A DNA stretch of 64,000 nt from Mesorhizobium loti CJ3sym (lineage in GTDB: Bacteria; Pseudomonadota; Alphaproteobacteria; Rhizobiales; Rhizobiaceae): NCBI RefSeq assembly GCF_000472785.1, contig NZ_AXAL01000031.1, positions 1 through 64,000 of the forward strand, written 5' to 3'. Below, piece by piece: positions 60,284 through 64,000 of the stretch. The notes below the pieces were generated by a model. That model worked only from the letters and a program-made list of their open reading frames with translations. It made no database searches and was not told the origin of the DNA. Both the position numbers and the translations under genes were made by a program. Position 1 is the stretch's first letter. Each line of letters starts with the position of its first letter.

Positions 60284-62175
60284 TGGCGCAGGTCTCCAAC
60301 ATCGGCCGAACGTCGAGCCAGCACGAGGTGGCCGCCGCCAAGGTCGAGCGGCGACAGCATATCCTCGTCGCCCTCGTCGCGGAATTGCGGTCCCCATGCG
60401 CTGGTGTCGGAAGCGCCGCTGTGCTTCAGCGTCTTGAAATCCATCGGCCTGTCGAGATCGGGGAAAGGCACTGCGGCGACCAGCGAACGCGTGTAGGGGT
60501 GGATCGGTTTCCTAAGCAGAATTTCGCGCGGCGCAAGCTCGACGATACGCCCGCCGCACATCACCGCGATGCGGTCCGCCATATAGTCCACCACCGCCAG
60601 GTTGTGGGATATGAACAAGTAGGTCAGGCCCAGTTCCTTCTGCAGGTCCTTCAGAAGGTTCAGGATCTGCGCCTGGACAGAGACATCGAGTGCCGAAACC
60701 GGCTCGTCGCAGATCAGGAGTTCAGGCCCCAGCGCCAATGCGCGCGCGATGCCGATACGCTGACGCTGCCCGCCGGAGAAACTGTGCGGATAACGCTTGA
60801 TGAAGCGCGGATCGAGCCCGATTGCCTGCATCAGGCTCTTGACCGTGGCGAGTCGGGCCGCGGCATTGCCACGTTGATGGATTTCCAGCGGCTCACTCAA
60901 GATGTTCTCCACCGTCATGCGAGGTGAAAGCGACGAAACAGGATCCTGGAAGACCATCTGGATTTTCGCGCGCAGCATGCGCAGGGCGTCTCCCTCGGCT
61001 TCCAAGACGTCGATCGGTCCATCGCGGCCGTTGAAGATCACAGAGCCGCTGCTAGGGGTGACAGCCCGCATGAGGATCTTGCTGACGGTGGTTTTGCCGG
61101 AGCCGCTTTCGCCGACCAGACCCAGGCACTCGCCCCGCCTGATATCGAAGCTCACGCCGTCCACGGCGCGAACAGGGGTTTGATGACCGCCGCCGAACCA
61201 TCCGGACTTGCGGATGGTGAAGGTCTTTGTCAGATCCCTGACCGACAGCAGGATGTCGTCCGGCCCCTTCGATGCCGGCGCCGTCTGCTTGCCGAGCAGG
61301 TTCCCGACATTGACCGGCACCTCGCGGAGCGCCTTTAGCCTTTCACCAGGCTTCAGGTCGAAATGCGGAACGGCTGCCATCAGACCCTTCAGGTAAGGGT
61401 GACCTGGCCGGCGGAATATCGCCTCGACAGGCCCCGCTTCCACGATCTCGCCATGGTAGATGACCACCACCTCGTCGGCGACATTGGCGACCACGCCGAG
61501 GTCGTGCGTGATCAGCAGCATTGCCATGTTCAGCTTGGTCTGAAGCCCGCGCAGCAATTGCAGGATTTGCGCCTGGATGGTGACGTCCAACGCTGTCGTC
61601 GGTTCGTCGGCGATCAACAAAGCGGGCCGGCAGATAAGAGCCATGGCGATCATGGCGCGCTGACGCAATCCTCCCGAAAGTTCAAACGGATACATGTCGT
61701 AGGCGCGCTTGGGATTGGGAAAGCCGACAAGGCTGAGCATTTCCTCGGTCTGTGCCTTGCGCTCCGGCCGAGCCATGGGCGTATGAATCTGCAGGGATTC
61801 GCTGACCTGGTTGCCGATCGTGTGCAGCGGCGACAGCGATGTCATCGGCTCCTGAAAAATCTTGCCAATGCGGCTGCCTCTCAACGCCCGGATTTCGGGG
61901 CCATCACGCGGCATCTGCAGGATATCCTGCGTCGTGCCGGGCTTTTCAGGATCGGAAAACAGGATACGGCCGCGAACATGGGCTGTGTTCGGCAAAATGC
62001 CCATCACTGCCTGGCTCAGAACCGATTTTCCGGAACCGGACTCGCCCACAAGGGCGGTAACCTTGCCGGGCAGGACGCGAAGACTTGCACGCCTGACGGC
62101 ATGCAACGGTCCCCCGATAATGGCAAAAGAGATGCCAACATCCTCGATCCGCAGCAGATCAACGCCTGCATTCAT
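60280..62175 (-). CDS. Tandem ABC transporter ATP-binding protein (fused OppD-OppF type)
   Basis: A 631-residue protein with two complete nucleotide-binding domains: first Walker [10 protein letters not shown], signature [20 protein letters not shown]; second Walker [30 protein letters not shown]. The first domain is followed by a linker (about 265-320) without the usual oligopeptide cysteine motif. It thus supplies both ATPase subunits, in the manner of YejF/DdpF-like fusions. ATG 62175 is chosen; the open frame continues upstream into the cyclase 3' region without similarity. First gene of the importer operon. Confidence 0.92.
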   Translation of the reverse strand: MNAGVDLLRIEDVGISFAIIGGPLHAVRRASLRVLPGKVTALVGESGSGKSVLSQAVMGILPNTAHVRGRILFSDPEKPGTTQDILQMPRDGPEIRALRGSRIGKIFQEPMTSLSPLHTIGNQVSESLQIHTPMARPERKAQTEEMLSLVGFPNPKRAYDMYPFELSGGLRQRAMIAMALICRPALLIADEPTTALDVTIQAQILQLLRGLQTKLNMAMLLITHDLGVVANVADEVVVIYHGEIVEAGPVEAIFRRPGHPYLKGLMAAVPHFDLKPGERLKALREVPVNVGNLLGKQTAPASKGPDDILLSVRDLTKTFTIRKSGWFGGGHQTPVRAVDGVSFDIRRGECLGLVGESGSGKTTVSKILMRAVTPSSGSVIFNGRDGPIDVLEAEGDALRMLRAKIQMVFQDPVSSLSPRMTVENILSEPLEIHQRGNAAARLATVKSLMQAIGLDPRFIKRYPHSFSGGQRQRIGIARALALGPELLICDEPVSALDVSVQAQILNLLKDLQKELGLTYLFISHNLAVVDYMADRIAVMCGGRIVELAPREILLRKPIHPYTRSLVAAVPFPDLDRPMDFKTLKHSGASDTSAWGPQFRDEGDEDMLSPLDLGGGHLVLARRSADVGDLRH

Positions 62176-62198
62176 TCTCACGCCAGCCCCACTCTGGA

Positions 62199-62218
62199 GG
62201 CCTGCCAGGTGGCAGGCC
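62199..62218. promoter_or_regulatory. Hairpin upstream of the tandem ATPase gene
   Basis: GGCCTGCC-AGGT-GGCAGGCC is a perfect 8-base stem with a 4-base loop, 24 bases before the ATPase start. There is no T-run, so a leader hairpin or operator is more likely than a terminator. Confidence 0.4.
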
Positions 62219-62332
62219 CAGAAAGCGAGACTAGCGCATTGCCAGCCTAGAGCAACTTGGATTCGAAACGATCCTCCCGGCGGAGCCGGCGACCGGACTG
62301 CATACCAGGGCGTTCGGATCGGATCGTGGCGG

Positions 62333-63673
62333 TTACTGGAGCTTCCTCCGGTCGCCCACCGACAGTCGCGCGGCATCGCGATGAAGCAGCATGACCTGCT
62401 CGGCTTCGGATCTTCGGTCGTGAGCCGGCTCCAGCGCGCCGTCTTCATCGAGTGCGAGAGCACCCGACAGATTGGGTGCAAGCACCGTCAGCTTCTGCTT
62501 GATGCCCGCCAGTTCCTCATTGCCGAGCGTCAACCAGCTGTTGGCGCCGCAATAGCTGGCGAAGTCCTTGCTGGCGAGAACGCTGTGCGGATATTTCTTG
62601 GTCAGGGTCTGGAGGCGCTGGACCTCGTTTACAGCCGAGCCGAAGACAGAGAATGTGAGCCGGTCGGTAAGCCCGACATTGCCGAACATGACATTGCCGA
62701 CATGCAGGCCGATACCAAAGTTTATGTCGCCCAACCCCTGCTCCTTTCTGCGCAGATTGAGTTCCATCATGCGCGCGGTGGCCTTGTGCGCTGCCGCAAG
62801 AGCAGCCTGGCAGGCGATCTCGGACTGCGAGCGGTGTCTTTCGCAAGGGTACACGGCAATGAAGCCATCCCCCAGGAAACTCATGATCTGCCCGCCTCTG
62901 CGATTGAAAGGTGCAGCAATGGCATCGAAAAACTGGTTCAGCGTATCGATATAGATTTCGCGGCCGGAGGTTTCGGCAAGCCTAGTCGACCCGCGCATAT
63001 CGCCCATGACCAGTGCGGCCCGGATTGTGTCGCCCTCGCCGCGCTTGATCTGGCCGTCCAGCACGCGCCTGCCGGCGTCGCCACCGAGATAAGTGGTCAT
63101 CATGTTGTCGGCGAGCTTGGTGAGTACCGCCATCTTGGTTGCGATAGCGAGATGGTTCTGGATGCGCAGCAGCGCCGAAATCATGCTGTCGCTGAAGCCT
63201 GCAGCACTGTCGGTGGACCAGGACCCCAACATGCCCTGACTGGTGTTGCCGTTGAAGGGATGGACGAAAGCCATGTAATCGGTGACGCCCATAAGCTTGA
63301 GTTCATCGAAAACAGGAAACTCCGACGGCACCGACGCGTTGAACCGGCGCCGCAGATGGTCGAGCTTGTTGCTGAGCAGATGGTAGTATGGGCTGGTAAG
63401 GAATCTGTCGGACTGCACGCCGCCCTCCTTGCGGAAGCCTTCCATTTCCATGCCCTGGCCGCGAAGCCAGGTGAAGCCAAGCGCGTCATAAAGCGGATGC
63501 AGCATCGAAAAACTCAAATGCACCCGCTTCAGGGGCAGGCCGGCAGCGGCCAGCCGTTCACAAAAGCCTTTTACCAATGTTTCCAGGTCGTTGCCTGCCA
63601 GCGCCGATTGGGTCAGCCAATCGGCAACCTTATCCATAAGAATGGTGGAAATTTCTGCTTGCGCTGTGCTCAT
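62333..63673 (-). CDS. Class III adenylate/guanylate cyclase with uncharacterised N-terminal sensor
   Basis: About 446 residues from ATG 63673 (MSTAQAEISTILMDKVADW); an ATG at 63694 and a long open frame to 63886 leave the start uncertain. The N-terminal half (GNDLETLVKGFCERLAAAGLP, RVHLSFSMLHPLYDALGFTW) is a type often placed before rhizobial cyclases but without a name I can assign. The cyclase domain (about 215-400) has metal aspartates in VMGDMRGSTRL and SFLGDGFIAVYP. It precedes the importer operon on the same strand by 157 bases and could be co-transcribed with it. Confidence 0.88.
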   Translation of the reverse strand: MSTAQAEISTILMDKVADWLTQSALAGNDLETLVKGFCERLAAAGLPLKRVHLSFSMLHPLYDALGFTWLRGQGMEMEGFRKEGGVQSDRFLTSPYYHLLSNKLDHLRRRFNASVPSEFPVFDELKLMGVTDYMAFVHPFNGNTSQGMLGSWSTDSAAGFSDSMISALLRIQNHLAIATKMAVLTKLADNMMTTYLGGDAGRRVLDGQIKRGEGDTIRAALVMGDMRGSTRLAETSGREIYIDTLNQFFDAIAAPFNRRGGQIMSFLGDGFIAVYPCERHRSQSEIACQAALAAAHKATARMMELNLRRKEQGLGDINFGIGLHVGNVMFGNVGLTDRLTFSVFGSAVNEVQRLQTLTKKYPHSVLASKDFASYCGANSWLTLGNEELAGIKQKLTVLAPNLSGALALDEDGALEPAHDRRSEAEQVMLLHRDAARLSVGDRRKLQ

Positions 63674-63884
63674 ACTGTCTCGAAACCCGTCCATTGATCC
63701 GCCATAACTCAGTCCGCCAACGATCCAAAGATAAGCCCCGAAGTCAACGAGGCCGGCTTCGGCGGCAAAAGCGGCGAAGAATTTCTCGGATGACTGTCCT
63801 TGCAGCCAAGGACCAGGCGCAACTGCATTTATCATTATGTGGCGAGGCTGCCGGCGAAGTGCAATCACGATCCTGACATCGGGC

Positions 63885-63909
63885 AAAAAATTCGCCGGCT
63901 CAGACGCCG
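63885..63909 (-). terminator. Weak terminator-like hairpin after the right-edge gene
   Basis: On the minus strand a short CGGC/GCCG stem with a 6-base loop is followed, 5 bases later, by six T residues. It lies directly behind the stop codon at 63910. The stem is short, so this is a tentative call. Confidence 0.35.
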
Positions 63910-64000
63910 TCAGGCCTTCACCACCGTCTCTCTGGTCAGCCCGAGGCGGCCAAAGACATTGCGTGTGTCGACGATCAGAAGGGCGTGATCAGCGATCGCC
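63910..64000 (-). CDS. C-terminal fragment, probable nucleotide-sugar dehydrogenase
   Basis: Only the last 29 codons are visible: they read ...HALLIVDTRNVFGRLGL and end VVKA followed by TGA. The VDTRNVF segment is the C-terminal UDP-binding-domain strand of UDP-glucose/UDP-N-acetylglucosamine dehydrogenases. The rest of the gene lies beyond the right edge. Family assignment is from this short motif only. Confidence 0.5.
   Translation of the reverse strand, partial: AIADHALLIVDTRNVFGRLGLTRETVVKA

Noticed and set aside
63674-63886. In-frame extension of the right-hand cyclase gene
   Set aside because: No recognisable domain and no better ribosome-binding site; ATG 63673 or 63694 starts just before the conserved region.

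Overview
The window looks like chromosomal DNA of a Mesorhizobium-type rhizobium (Alphaproteobacteria, Hyphomicrobiales). The evidence is high GC, back-to-back peptide and polyamine ABC importers, a rhizobial RIME-type intergenic palindrome, an IS481-type transposase at the left edge, and several TPR or AAA class III adenylate cyclases of the kind that are multiplied in this genus. No rRNA, tRNA, CRISPR array, phage or conjugation genes were seen.

Layout. (1) 1-340: truncated IS481-like element next to a dispersed palindromic repeat. (2) 358-8540: leftward operon of CocE/NonD hydrolase, complete Opp/Dpp-type importer and a BetI-like TetR regulator, headed by a 46-bp palindrome that is a good operator candidate. 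(3) 8873-13480: polyamine-type importer (PotD-A-B-C order) with a terminator-like hairpin behind the binding-protein gene, and a GNAT acetyltransferase. (4) 13932-19949: enolase-superfamily acid-sugar dehydratase, divergent MocR regulator, GMC oxidoreductase and M32 carboxypeptidase. (5) 19992-30501: a second Dpp-type importer, divergent from a tightly overlapping operon GntR - creatininase-like amidohydrolase - ketopantoate-reductase-like - SDR - M20 peptidase. (6) 30636-39794: adenosylcobalamin-dependent diol/glycerol dehydratase with fused large and medium subunits plus a separate small subunit, isochorismatase-like hydrolase, APC permease, two SDRs, an APH-fold kinase and a class III PLP enzyme. 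(7) 39958-55994: large MscS channel, NodS-like/NodB-like fusion protein, thioredoxin-fold protein, three class III cyclases of different architecture, one unrecognised protein, a GNAT enzyme, a membrane protein and a small methyltransferase. (8) 56206-64000: a third Opp-like importer (double ATPase, very large binding protein, permease with an inserted periplasmic domain), a fourth cyclase, and the 3' end of a probable nucleotide-sugar dehydrogenase.

How it works together. Most of the window is import coupled to catabolism: each importer is next to hydrolases, oxidoreductases and a local one-component regulator (TetR, MocR, GntR). Region 6 is the most interesting. A B12 diol dehydratase with all six remembered active-site residues conserved is followed by permease, SDR, kinase and PLP genes resembling the amino-alcohol module known from actinobacterial microcompartment loci, but with no shell protein, aldehyde dehydrogenase or dehydratase reactivase in view. 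The second signal is four cyclase genes within 18 kb, each with a different sensory or output domain, suggesting a local cAMP signalling hotspot.
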